The notes beneath the pieces were generated by a model that did no database searches, had not been told where the DNA came from, and was given only the letters and a program-made list of their open reading frames with translations. Positions 25,385 through 33,245 of a stretch of 64,000 nucleotides of DNA are shown piece after piece. Each line of letters starts with the position of its first letter. Position 1 is the first letter of the stretch. This stretch comes from Burkholderia cepacia (lineage in GTDB: Bacteria; Pseudomonadota; Gammaproteobacteria; Burkholderiales; Burkholderiaceae): positions 1,674,001 to 1,738,000 of the forward strand of contig NZ_CP013443.1 of NCBI RefSeq assembly GCF_001718835.1. Reading direction: 5' to 3'. The position numbers and the translations under genes were made by a program.

Positions 25385-26197
25385 TTCCGCCTTGGCGCGC
25401 ACTTGGGCGCGCTGCAGGCGATCGCCGACGCCGGCTACACCATCGTGGAACTGGCCGGCACGTCCGGCGGATCGATCATCGCAAGCCTGTTCGCCAGCGG
25501 CATGCCGCTCGACGTGATGCGCCAGTTGCTGATGGAGATGGACTGGTCGCGGATGATGAGCTTCTCGCCGTGGGCGCTCATCCGCCACCAGGCGCTCTGC
25601 ACCGGCGTCGCGCTGCTGCAGTACCTGCTCGGCACGACAAACGGCAAGACGTTCGCGCAGCTCGACGTCGACCTGAAGGTGATCGCGGCGAACCTGCTTA
25701 CCGAGCGCGAGTTCCAGTTCTCGAAGGCGGCGACGCCGGATGTGCCGATCGCGCTGGCAGCGCGCACGAGCGTGTCAATTCCGATCGCATTCGCGACCGT
25801 CGCGATGGCCGGCGGCCTGATGGTTGATGGTGGCACATGCGACAACATGCCGGTCAGCGACCTGACGGTCGACGACGTGCCGCGCGTAGGCATCTACTTG
25901 GTGTCCGACGACGCGCCGCTGCCGCCCGGCTCATACGGGCTCGCGACACTCGCGCCGCGGATCATCGACCTGATGCTCGCTGCGTGCGAAGCGACGCATG
26001 TCGCGCTCGACAGCCGAAACGGCGCGACGATCATCCACGTGCCGGTTGGCTATGCGAGTTCGTTCGATCGGCACATGGCGATTGCTGCGTGCCAGCGCCT
26101 CTACGACGATGGATACGCAGCAACGGCGGCGACTCTGCCATTGATGGTCGAGCTTTCTTATCAATCTGCTGCAGTTCCGTTCGGCGCGGGCGCCTGA
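25382..26197 (+). pseudogene. Patatin-like phospholipase, 5'-truncated, module 1
   Basis: About 270 residues of a patatin-fold lipase. It begins abruptly inside the glycine-rich oxyanion motif (GFRLGAHLGALQAI), at the junction with the integrase remnant. The nucleophile elbow ELAGTSGGSI and the catalytic Asp motif MVDGGTCDNMPVSDL are intact. The in-frame ATG at 25358 would put 8 integrase-antisense residues in front, so an expressed but damaged product is possible. After LYDDGYAATAATLPLM the 3' end overlaps the convergent acyltransferase by 37 bp and may also be truncated. A second copy is at 28056. Confidence 0.8.
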
Positions 26198-27270
26198 AAT
26201 GCAGCTGCCGACCATGCGTTGAATTTCCTCCGGAACGGGATCTCGACTATCTGGTTCATCCGGTACGCGAGGGCGAACGAGGCCATCACGAACAGTATCC
26301 CTTCGACAAGGTGTGCGGATGGACTGGTTAGAATGTTGGCCGCTGCGCCGAGGAGTTTCAGAAAAATTGCGTGGCCGAGGTATAGAGAATAGGAGAGGGC
26401 ACCGAGATATTGCGCGAAGCGCGTCTGAAATAGCCGAGCGACAGGACCGGTATCTCGAGCTAGGGATGCGATCAACACACAGAACACGATGGGTGCCAGA
26501 AACGCCGATCCGCGCATGAGATCCGCGAATAGGACGATTAGCACCGTGGCAACGAGCGCGATGGTTTGAACCGACGTGCGCGCCGCGGCGACAACACAGC
26601 GATGGTCACGATATTCCGCGATGAGTGCCCCGATGAAGAATCCAGCTAGGCAGCGTGCCCAGCCGTAATCGAACGTCAGATCAAGGCAAAGGCGATGCTC
26701 GGTGCAGAGCTGCGAGTTCAGCGATGACCAGATCGCGATCGCATATCCCGTCAAGGCGAGGGCGATGAAAGCTGCGATTCGCTGGCGGTTCCGCAGAGCG
26801 AGACAAAAGACTCCGAACATCAGGTAAACGTAAAACTCGTCGCTGCTACTCCAACTTACGGCCGTGCCGATGTCGTGGTCGTATAGATGCAGACCCTGCG
26901 TCATGAAAACTATCCCGAGCACTTCGCCGACCGTAGGGAGTGTCGGTTGCGGGATATCCGCATGCATCCTCGTAAGCGCCGCATAAATTGCACTAGGAAC
27001 CAAGTAGCACAGCACGCTCGCAGTCATATGCGTAGGCCATAGGCGGCCGAATCGCCTGACAATGAAGCTCGTCAACTGGTTCGGGCTATCGATGCGCGCG
27101 CTGTATGCGCTCGAGATCACGAACCCGCTCAGAACGAAAAACAAGTCGACGGCCAGATAGCCGTTACGGGTCATGTCGAGCCCAGGCAGGCTGAAGTGCA
27201 TGTGGAATAAAACAACGAATACGGCGGCTGCGCCGCGCAGCCCTTCAAGGCTGAGATTGGTCGTTCTCAT
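26161..27270 (-). CDS. Acyltransferase-3 family membrane protein, module 1
   Basis: A 369-residue multi-pass membrane protein (about 10 helices) of the acyltransferase_3 (OafA/NodX) family, which moves acetyl or other acyl groups to extracytoplasmic sugars such as O-antigen. The R-x10-H catalytic motif is present (R12 in GLRGAAAV, H23 in LFHMHF). Also seen are NGYLAVDLFFVLSGFVI, FIVRRFGRLWPTH and DYGWARCLAGFFIGALIAE. A GGGGAG ribosome binding site precedes the ATG. Base composition is visibly less GC-rich than the flanking core genes, which suggests transfer. It is likely cargo of the island and an envelope polysaccharide modifier; the substrate is unknown. Confidence 0.88.
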   Translation of the reverse strand: MRTTNLSLEGLRGAAAVFVVLFHMHFSLPGLDMTRNGYLAVDLFFVLSGFVISSAYSARIDSPNQLTSFIVRRFGRLWPTHMTASVLCYLVPSAIYAALTRMHADIPQPTLPTVGEVLGIVFMTQGLHLYDHDIGTAVSWSSSDEFYVYLMFGVFCLALRNRQRIAAFIALALTGYAIAIWSSLNSQLCTEHRLCLDLTFDYGWARCLAGFFIGALIAEYRDHRCVVAAARTSVQTIALVATVLIVLFADLMRGSAFLAPIVFCVLIASLARDTGPVARLFQTRFAQYLGALSYSLYLGHAIFLKLLGAAANILTSPSAHLVEGILFVMASFALAYRMNQIVEIPFRRKFNAWSAAAFQAPAPNGTAAD

Positions 27271-27667
27271 TGTCGCTCCCCGTCCATTTTGATTTTTCTG
27301 GATACGTGGCCTGAGTTATAGGGGTAAAGCGCTCCGGGCTCAAAGAATCATAGGGAAAGCCATTACATTGGCCTCGCGCGGCGTGGCGACGATATCGATT
27401 TGCTTCCATCACCCAGTCGGTCGCGCTGATCGATCCACCACAAACCTTATCCATGACTTGCGTGCATGCCTACGAAGATGGAGTCCGATTGCTTCGTTCG
27501 CACGTGCTCCGACACTACTATCATGACGACGCGTCTGGTCGGCGCGGCCAGGCCATCAAATTTTCGTGGAACGTGCTGTTAAAAACGATGAAAAATCAAC
27601 GGCTGCTTCAGGTGAAATATTCCACACCATAGTCCGGAAGCCTTACCAGACAAGGATCGACTACTAA
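27271..27667. other. AT-richer gap upstream of acyltransferase 1
   Basis: About 400 bp with lower GC than core. A minus-strand frame of 69 codons at 27245-27454 (starting MDKVCGGSIS) overlaps the acyltransferase start and has no recognisable features. I see no supportable gene; the stretch probably holds the acyltransferase promoter and degraded island sequence up to the second att copy. Confidence 0.4.
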
Positions 27668-27715
27668 GATTGTGATTCCTGTCGTCGTGGGTTCGAGTCC
27701 CATCAGCCACCCCAC
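27668..27715. repeat. Attachment-site core 2 (duplicated tRNA-His 3' end)
   Basis: 48 bp identical to 24551-24598, including the whole T-arm and CCA. The 5' half of the tRNA is absent, so this is not a functional tRNA. It separates two integrated modules. Confidence 0.92.
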
Positions 27716-27745
27716 AGAATTTCCAGCGGGATCAGGTAGTTGGAG

Positions 27746-27777
27746 AACGGCACGAGATTTTATCCAGTGCCGTTTTT
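27746..27777. terminator. Hairpin with T-run after att core 2
   Basis: An 8-bp stem (AACGGCAC / GTGCCGTT) with a 13-nt loop, followed by TTTG on the plus strand. It occupies the same place as the terminator after tRNA-His in module 1. Confidence 0.55.
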
Positions 27778-27801
27778 GCTTTGGAATTCCCAAATTGGGA
27801 A

Positions 27802-28057
27802 TTACATGCCGCGTCGCTTCACGATCTTCGTGCGATCGTAGACCCGCGCCATGGTGGCCGGATTGGCATGGAGATCGGGAAGGGTACCGCGTTCATTCTT
27901 GAACTGCGTCGCGTAGTATGCGCGCAGGTCATGGAACGTGAAGCGACGCTCGACGCCTCGTCCATCAGCTTCCCCCGGAACGCCTTGAACCCGTCGCGCG
28001 TGTAGTGCGTGCCGAAGCGGTTCGTGAACACGTAGAGCCGATCTTTGTCGCCGCGGA
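27802..28057 (-). pseudogene. Tyrosine integrase remnant, island module 2
   Basis: Only the C-terminal ~85 residues remain. One frame gives DKDRLYVFTNRFGTHYTRDGFKAF and MDEA. After a frameshift near 27955 the other frame gives VERRFTFHDLRAYYATQF, LHANPATMARVYDRTKIVKR and the stop. The HxxR (HDLR) and nucleophile Tyr are present. The sequence differs clearly from the module 1 integrase, so it comes from a different element using the same att site. The 5' part is lost at the junction with a patatin fragment. Confidence 0.85.
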
Positions 28058-28653
28058 TCTCGCCGTGGGCGCTCATTCGGCACCAGGCGCTCTGCACCGG
28101 CGACGCGCTGCTGCAGTACCTGCTCGGCACGACGAACGGCAAGACGTTCGCGCAGCTCGACGTCGACCTGAAGGTGATCGCGGCGAACCTGCTTACCGAG
28201 CGCGAGTTCCAGTTCTCGAAGGCGGCGACGCCGGATGTGCCGATCGCGCTGGCAGCGCGCACGAGCGTGTCAATTCCGATCGCATTCGCGCCCGTCGCGG
28301 TGGCCGGGGGCCTGATGGTTGATGGCGGCACGTGCGACAACATGCCGGTCAGCGACCTGACGGTCGACGATGTGCCGCGTGTCGGTATCTACCTAGTGTC
28401 GGACGATGCGCCGCTGCCGCCCGGGTCGTACGGGCTCGCACCGCGGATCATCGACCTGATGCTCGCCGCGTGCGAGGCGACGCACGTCGCGCTCGATAGC
28501 CTGAACGGCACGACGATCGTCCACGTGCCGACCGGCTACGCGAGCTCGTTCGACCGACACATGTCGGTCGCGATGTGCCAGCGCCTGTACGACGATGGGT
28601 CTCAGTTGAGGGCGGCTAGCCGGCCGACACCGTGCGCGACGGATTCCCGCTGA
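28056..28653 (+). pseudogene. Patatin-like phospholipase fragment, module 2
   Basis: A shorter copy of the patatin at 25382, beginning at SPWALIRHQALCTG. The oxyanion motif and the nucleophile Ser are missing, so it cannot be catalytic. The Asp motif VDGGTCDNMPVSDL remains. DNA identity to module 1 is near complete over the first ~285 bp, then falls sharply, with one 6-bp deletion. After LYDDG the frame runs into unrelated sequence at the 3' end of the acyltransferase. Confidence 0.87.
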
Positions 28654-29722
28654 TCCTGTCCGCCCACGCGTGAAAGCGCGCGCGGCACGGTGCCTCGACG
28701 CGGTTGTAAAGCGTGTGTGCGAGCGCGAACGAGAAGTAGAAAAATGCCGCGAGCACCAGCCCTTGATCGAGTGGCGAACGAAAGGCGCCGCCCACACGGA
28801 TGAAATCCCCGAAAACGCCATAGCTCAGGTAGAGGGAGTAGGAGACGCGGCCGAGGTACTGGAACGGGGACGTGTTGAGCAGGGCAGAGACCAGCCCTGA
28901 ATCGCCGGACAGCGAGCTGACCAGGACCGCGAACGCGATCGGCGCGGCGAGCGCCAGCCCCGGCAGCTGGAATGCGAAGGCGACGATCAAAGCCGACACG
29001 GCGAGAGCGGCGCATTGCATCGGGCCGGTGCGCAGCGCGCGAACCGGCGCTGAATCACGGAATTCCGCAAGCAGGGCGCCGATGAAGAATCCGGCGAGAC
29101 ACCTGGCCCAGCCGTAGTCGTAGCTTAGGTCCATGCAGCGGTAGCCGGCCGCGCAGGGGTGCGACACATACGACACCCATACCGTTACCACATACCCGAT
29201 GAACGCCATCGCGCCGAACGCCGCCAGGCGGAGCTTGCCGCGCGCGAACAGGCATAGCGCGCCGAACAGAATGTAGACGTAGAACTCGTCGCCAGTGCTC
29301 CAGTTGACCCCCGTTCCAATAACGTGATTGAACAGGTTCAGCCCTTGCGACATCGTGAGTTGTGCAACGATCTCGAGGGGAGTCGGAATCACCTTGATCG
29401 CGAATCGCCCAGTCACAAACAGGGCGGCGATGCCGAAGACTGCGTTCGCTACGCAGTAGTAGAGGATCGAGGTCACCACGTGGGTCGGCCACAATCTTCC
29501 GAATCGCCGCACCATGAATGCCATTAGGCTCGGCCCGTCGGCCATTTTGGCACCGTATGCGCCGCAGATCACGAATCCACTCAAAACGAAAAACAGGTCG
29601 ACCGCGAGGTAGCCGCTGCGGGCATAGGTCAGGCGGTGAAAATCCAAATCGACGTGGTAAAAGACGACCAGAAGCGTGGCCGCTCCGCGCAGACCATCCA
29701 AGGCTTTTACGGTTTTTTGCAT
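28616..29722 (-). CDS. Acyltransferase-3 family membrane protein, module 2
   Basis: A 368-residue multi-pass acyltransferase_3 protein, homologous to but clearly diverged from the module 1 protein. Shared landmarks: R12/H23 (R-x10-H; GLRGAATLLVVFYH), GYLAVDLFFVLSGFVI, MVRRFGRLWPTH and DYGWARCLAGFFIGALLAE. A GGGGGA ribosome binding site precedes the ATG. Probable role: acylation of an envelope glycan. It sits in the same place and orientation relative to the patatin fragment as its counterpart in module 1. Confidence 0.88.
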   Translation of the reverse strand: MQKTVKALDGLRGAATLLVVFYHVDLDFHRLTYARSGYLAVDLFFVLSGFVICGAYGAKMADGPSLMAFMVRRFGRLWPTHVVTSILYYCVANAVFGIAALFVTGRFAIKVIPTPLEIVAQLTMSQGLNLFNHVIGTGVNWSTGDEFYVYILFGALCLFARGKLRLAAFGAMAFIGYVVTVWVSYVSHPCAAGYRCMDLSYDYGWARCLAGFFIGALLAEFRDSAPVRALRTGPMQCAALAVSALIVAFAFQLPGLALAAPIAFAVLVSSLSGDSGLVSALLNTSPFQYLGRVSYSLYLSYGVFGDFIRVGGAFRSPLDQGLVLAAFFYFSFALAHTLYNRVEAPCRARFHAWADRISGNPSRTVSAG

Positions 29723-29794
29723 GTATCCCCCGACTCGGTGCGGCCTTCTATTTTTCCCTTCGGCAGCGTTTTTTTGTACACCGATCCGTGATCG

Positions 29795-29946
29795 CTATCG
29801 AACGAGTCTGACGAAGGCCTGCGCGTTGTTTGGCATGTCTCGTTCGCTGTATCGGTATCAGTCGGTCGCGCGCAATTCGTCGGCTCTGCTCGTGCGTATC
29901 AAGGAGATCACCGCCACGCGAGTGCACTACGGGTATCGATGCGTCC
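29795..29946 (+). pseudogene. IS3-family (IS407-type) transposase OrfB N-terminal remnant
   Basis: About 50 codons with ACALFGMSRSLYRYQSV and VRIKEITATRVHYGYR, the start of IS3-family OrfB proteins. The similarity stops at about 29946 and the DDE catalytic core is absent. It lies at the far end of the island, where the sequence returns to core-like composition. The rest of 29723-30041 shows no supportable gene. Confidence 0.7.
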
Positions 29947-30041
29947 CTGGCGGATCATCAAGCGAAGTCGAATTCGATCAAGACGACGGTCATCCAGCCA
30001 TCACGACCGAGCGTCACGCATCGCCAATCCGAACACCGACG

Positions 30042-30314
30042 TCACTCGCCCGACTTCCCCCACGACTCCGGATCGCCCCCCTGCTGATCATCCGGGGGAG
30101 GCAGGTCGAGAACGAGTTTGACGGCGCTCGTGTTGGCCTTGAGCGAAAACACCCGGCCGATGACGAGAAACGTCTGTTGCAAATTCTCGAGCTCGACGAA
30201 GTCGCCCGGTTGCGGGAGATGTGCACCCTGGTCGTACGAAAAGCTGGTGCCGGTTTGATCGCCGACCGCTTGCGCGGCCAGTTCGGTGAATTCGATCGTG
30301 ATGTGCGTGGTCAT
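30042..30314 (-). CDS. Hypothetical protein (90 aa)
   Basis: A 90-residue soluble protein with a beta-rich pattern (ITIEFTELAAQAVGD ... PQPGDFVELENLQQTFLVIGRVFSL ... VKLVLDLPPPDDQQ). The central PGDFVEL segment suggests a small barrel, but no family is recognised. The ATG at 30314 opens a sequence with normal core codon use, so it is likely real. Confidence 0.6.
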   Translation of the reverse strand: MTTHITIEFTELAAQAVGDQTGTSFSYDQGAHLPQPGDFVELENLQQTFLVIGRVFSLKANTSAVKLVLDLPPPDDQQGGDPESWGKSGE

Positions 30315-30446
30315 GCGAAACCTGCCGTGTGTGGGGTGGAGTGGCCAGAGGCTTCAATTCTCGCATAGCGGAGCTTAGCCTCTTGGAGTATCAGCAGGAT
30401 GAACGTCGTGACGCGCCGCGGCCGCATCTCTCCGTGGGTTGTTGAC

Positions 30447-30475
30447 GTCCCCGTGGACTCAGACGCCACGGGGAC
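30447..30475. other. 10-bp inverted repeat within the 30.3-30.7 kb gap
   Basis: GTCCCCGTGG / CCACGGGGAC arms with a 9-nt loop and no T-run. It could be an RNA stem within a transcript ending at 30690. Confidence 0.5.
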
Positions 30476-30479
30476 CTAT

Positions 30480-30690
30480 TTCACTCTGCGGCCGCAACCA
30501 GCCAGGATCCCGGCCATGCGAACTGTGATGGTTCAACGCAAGCGAAAATGTGCATCCGGCCGCAATCCCCGGACCAGTAAACTTCGAGACGTCTGACCTT
30601 ACCCGAATGCTTCAAGACCCTCGGTCAGGCACCGTGTCTCTCAACGGTTTTTCACATCCCCACGGTTTCAAGGCCCGTGGGGATTTTTTT
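30480..30690 (+). ncRNA. Candidate small RNA locus (5' end undefined)
   Basis: A plus-strand terminator ends at 30690, yet no credible plus-strand gene lies upstream within the 420-bp gap (30315-30733). A transcript must therefore start in this gap, or the signal is a relic. The start coordinate here is nominal. Short frames in the gap have no ribosome binding sites or recognisable features. Confidence 0.3.
30657..30690 (+). terminator. Strong orphan rho-independent terminator
   Basis: A 9-bp perfect stem (TCCCCACGG / CCGTGGGGA) followed by seven T residues on the plus strand. The nearest downstream gene is on the minus strand, and its own transcript would meet no T-run here. Confidence 0.8.
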
Positions 30691-30733
30691 CGCGCGATTG
30701 CGAAGCCGGGCGGTTTTTCGGCAGCCGCTTCGT

Positions 30734-31021
30734 TCACGCGCCCTCGACCAGCACCGCGCGATAGCGCCCACCCTTGAAGCGATGCTGGGCGACAGCCTGG
30801 TATTCGGGGCTGTCATACCATGCGTGCGCCGCCGCCTTCGACGGAAACTCGACGATCACGACGCCTTCCGGGCCTTCGCCCTCGAGCGTCTCCTGATCGC
30901 CGTACGCAGCGAGCACCTTGACCGGATGCCCGGCGAGCGTCGCGCCGACCTTGCTCTTGTAGACGTCGAGTTCTTGCTGGTCCTGCGTGCTTTCAAGGGT
31001 GAAGACGATATAGGTCGCCAA
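30734..31021 (-). CDS. DUF1330-family small protein
   Basis: A 95-residue dimeric alpha-beta barrel-type protein (ATYIVFTLESTQDQQELDVY ... VLAAYGDQETLEGEGPEGVVIVEFPS ... AWYDSPEYQAVAQHRFKGG), typical of DUF1330. The biochemical role is unknown. The start is taken as TTG at 31021 because AGGAG lies 7 bases upstream; an in-frame ATG 5 codons earlier overlaps that ribosome binding site. Confidence 0.82.
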   Translation of the reverse strand: MATYIVFTLESTQDQQELDVYKSKVGATLAGHPVKVLAAYGDQETLEGEGPEGVVIVEFPSKAAAHAWYDSPEYQAVAQHRFKGGRYRAVLVEGA

Positions 31022-31170
31022 GATGACACTCCTCATGCGGTTCGGAAACGACCCGACGACCGCGGGGCCATCGGGCTGCCTGACGTGATGTTGCGCGACT
31101 CGCGACGCGATCGCGGCATCGATCGTACACCGCAGCCGCAGTTGCCGCTCGCACCCGGCACGACCAGTCC

Positions 31171-32193
31171 TTATTGCGACAGATAGCGCACCTTCCGCTG
31201 CCACTTGCCGTTGACCAGGCGCTCGTCGATGATCGCCATCCTGCCGTCGCCGCGCATGCCATCCTCGATATGCCGTTCCACCGCGACCGGCCGATTCCGC
31301 TCGACGCGATAGACGGTCGTTACGTGATAGCAGCATCCGCTCTTGCCGAGCGTCCGGAGTCGCTTGTTTTTGGTGTCGACGTCGAAGAAACCGAGCGAGG
31401 ACCGTGTCAGCTCACTCATCGCGTCATTGAGGATGAACTTGCCGCCGTTCGGATCGAACACGTAGACGTCGTAGCTCGGCCCGCCATAGCTGCCCTCGTG
31501 GCCGGTCTGGACGCCGAAATCGTCGTGACCGTCGAAGTTGAAGTCGCCGACATTGATAACGCCCTGATAGTCGTAAAGCCGGGCGGAATTGGCGAGCGGC
31601 TTGCCGGATGCCATCAGCGTCGCGAAGATCATCGGCATGTCGATCGTCTGCAGCGGCTTTGCCGCGCCTTTCCGGTAGACGGATATTTGGCCGGGCGCAT
31701 TGCAGGTCTCGCTGTCCTTGCCCTTCGGCGTCGGGCAATCGGCGTACATCCGCACATTGAAGTCGAACTGCGTGGAGACATCGTCGAGCCGGAATCGGCT
31801 GCCGCCCCCGTTTTTCACGGCGTCGGGGAAGTCCGGCAAGTCCTGCAGTTCGTCGATCCGCCGTCGATACGCGTCTTTCAGTACGCGCACGTCGATGCGC
31901 GCGTTGGTCGGCTGCAGCGATTTCAGCCACGCACGCTGCGTCGTGCGCACGCCGTTTCGCGTTTCGCCTTCGGTCAGGCTGAGCGCAACGCGATAAGTAT
32001 CGTCGAGCTGTTCATCGAGCCGGGACAATTCCGCGTCGCCGCAGATGGCGCGCTCGACGTCGGTGCGCGCCGCGCGGCAATCGAAACTGGCCGCGACGGC
32101 GTGGACGGGCAGCCACGACAAGGCGGCGACGCACAGTGAAGCAGCGAGGCGTCCGGCTCGGGGCAGGGGAATCGAAATCATGTCGGTCGTCAT
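31171..32193 (-). CDS. LprI-like secreted protein with C-terminal FG-GAP-like region
   Basis: A 340-residue exported protein. The signal peptide (AASLCVAALSWLPVHAVA) ends before SFDCRAARTDVERAICGDAELSRLDEQL, the four-helix LprI module, a lysozyme-inhibitor-type domain with paired Cys. After about residue 115 comes a beta-rich part with VGDFNFDGHDDFGVQTG, a calcium-binding FG-GAP-like loop also seen in XAC2610-type proteins, and a CC pair (GKSGCCYH). A periplasmic or surface role is likely. Lysozyme inhibition is only family-based inference. Confidence 0.75.
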   Translation of the reverse strand: MTTDMISIPLPRAGRLAASLCVAALSWLPVHAVAASFDCRAARTDVERAICGDAELSRLDEQLDDTYRVALSLTEGETRNGVRTTQRAWLKSLQPTNARIDVRVLKDAYRRRIDELQDLPDFPDAVKNGGGSRFRLDDVSTQFDFNVRMYADCPTPKGKDSETCNAPGQISVYRKGAAKPLQTIDMPMIFATLMASGKPLANSARLYDYQGVINVGDFNFDGHDDFGVQTGHEGSYGGPSYDVYVFDPNGGKFILNDAMSELTRSSLGFFDVDTKNKRLRTLGKSGCCYHVTTVYRVERNRPVAVERHIEDGMRGDGRMAIIDERLVNGKWQRKVRYLSQ

Positions 32194-32487
32194 TTTGTCG
32201 GTTGTGGTGATGCGTCAGGCCTTGTGACCCCGTCCGTCTCTCTCCGGACGCAGCGAGGCGATGAAGCATGCGCTTCGCGCGCGCTCGACGCCAGCCGGAA
32301 ATATAGCGCCGACCGGGCCGGCGCGGGCCGGCGAAACCGTCGGCAGGTCGCAGCGCCACTGCGCCGAAAAAAATTTCAGCCCGGTCTGTCGATTTCGCGT
32401 TTGCTCGCCCGTCGTATGGTCGCAGGCGTGCGCATCGCGCGCCGCATTCCGTTTTCCGATCCGACCACCGACTCAAGGAGCCCGCTC

Positions 32488-32961
32488 ATGTCCACGTCCG
32501 TCAAACCGATCCCGGAAGGGATGCGTACGCTGACGCCGCACCTGATCTGCGCCGGCGCCGCCGATGCGATCGAGTTCTACCGGCAGGCGTTCAACGCGGT
32601 CGAGCGGGTGCGTCTGCCTGCCCCGAACGGCAAGCTGATGCACGCCTGCCTGACCATCGGCGATTCGTCGCTGATGCTCGTCGACGAAATGCCCGAGCAC
32701 GGCGCGCTCGGACCGAAGGCATTGAAAGGAACGGCCGTCTGTCTGCATCTGTTCGTGCCGGACGTCGATGCGGCGATCGCGAAGGCGGTCGCGGCCGGCG
32801 CGACGGTGACGATTCCTGCCGCAGACATGTTCTGGGGCGATCGCTACGGACAGGTCGAGGATCCGTTCGGACATCGCTGGTCGCTCGCGACGCACCAGCG
32901 CGACCTGACGCCGGCGCAGATCCGCGACGCAATGGCCAGCGCCCCCGGCTGCGGAGGCTGA
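32488..32961 (+). CDS. VOC-superfamily (PhnB/glyoxalase-like) protein
   Basis: A 157-residue vicinal-oxygen-chelate protein with two beta-alpha-beta-beta-beta repeats (LTPHLICAGAADAIEFYRQAF ... and VCLHLFVPDVDAAIAKAVAAGA ... FWGDRYGQVEDPFGHRWSLAT). AAGGAG lies 7 bases before the ATG. Members include PhnB-like and bleomycin-resistance-type proteins; the substrate is unknown. Confidence 0.88.
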   Translation: MSTSVKPIPEGMRTLTPHLICAGAADAIEFYRQAFNAVERVRLPAPNGKLMHACLTIGDSSLMLVDEMPEHGALGPKALKGTAVCLHLFVPDVDAAIAKAVAAGATVTIPAADMFWGDRYGQVEDPFGHRWSLATHQRDLTPAQIRDAMASAPGCGG

Positions 32962-33245
32962 GCGGTTCCGGCCAGCCGGGCATGCACGTGTCGGGCGAGG
33001 GTCTCGAAGCCACGGCGGTTGATCAACTGCGTGAGATCGTCGGTGGTTGCGAGATGCCGCGCGGCGATCTCGCGATCGGGCATGCGGGGAAGTCTTCGAG
33101 CGGCGACGGTTCGTCGTGGTCGAGCGAGGGCGGATGTGTGCCGCCCCGTGCGCCGTCCATCGCGCGTGTACGCGTCGCAGTCCGCCTAAAGTCGTTCATT
33201 GCGATGCCGTAAACAAAGCGAAGCTATTGTTCAAGACAACGCAAC

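Noticed and set aside
27245..27454. A 69-codon minus-strand frame upstream of acyltransferase 1
   Set aside because: It overlaps the acyltransferase start, lacks recognisable features and lies in degraded island sequence, so it was kept only as a note.
27668..27715. A second tRNA-His gene
   Set aside because: Only the 3' 47 nt of the tRNA plus one base are present; no acceptor 5' strand or D-arm. It is an attachment-site copy.
25382..28653. A CBASS or patatin-based phage defence system
   Set aside because: The patatin copies are truncated and no cyclic-nucleotide synthase, ubiquitin-like or sensor gene lies nearby.
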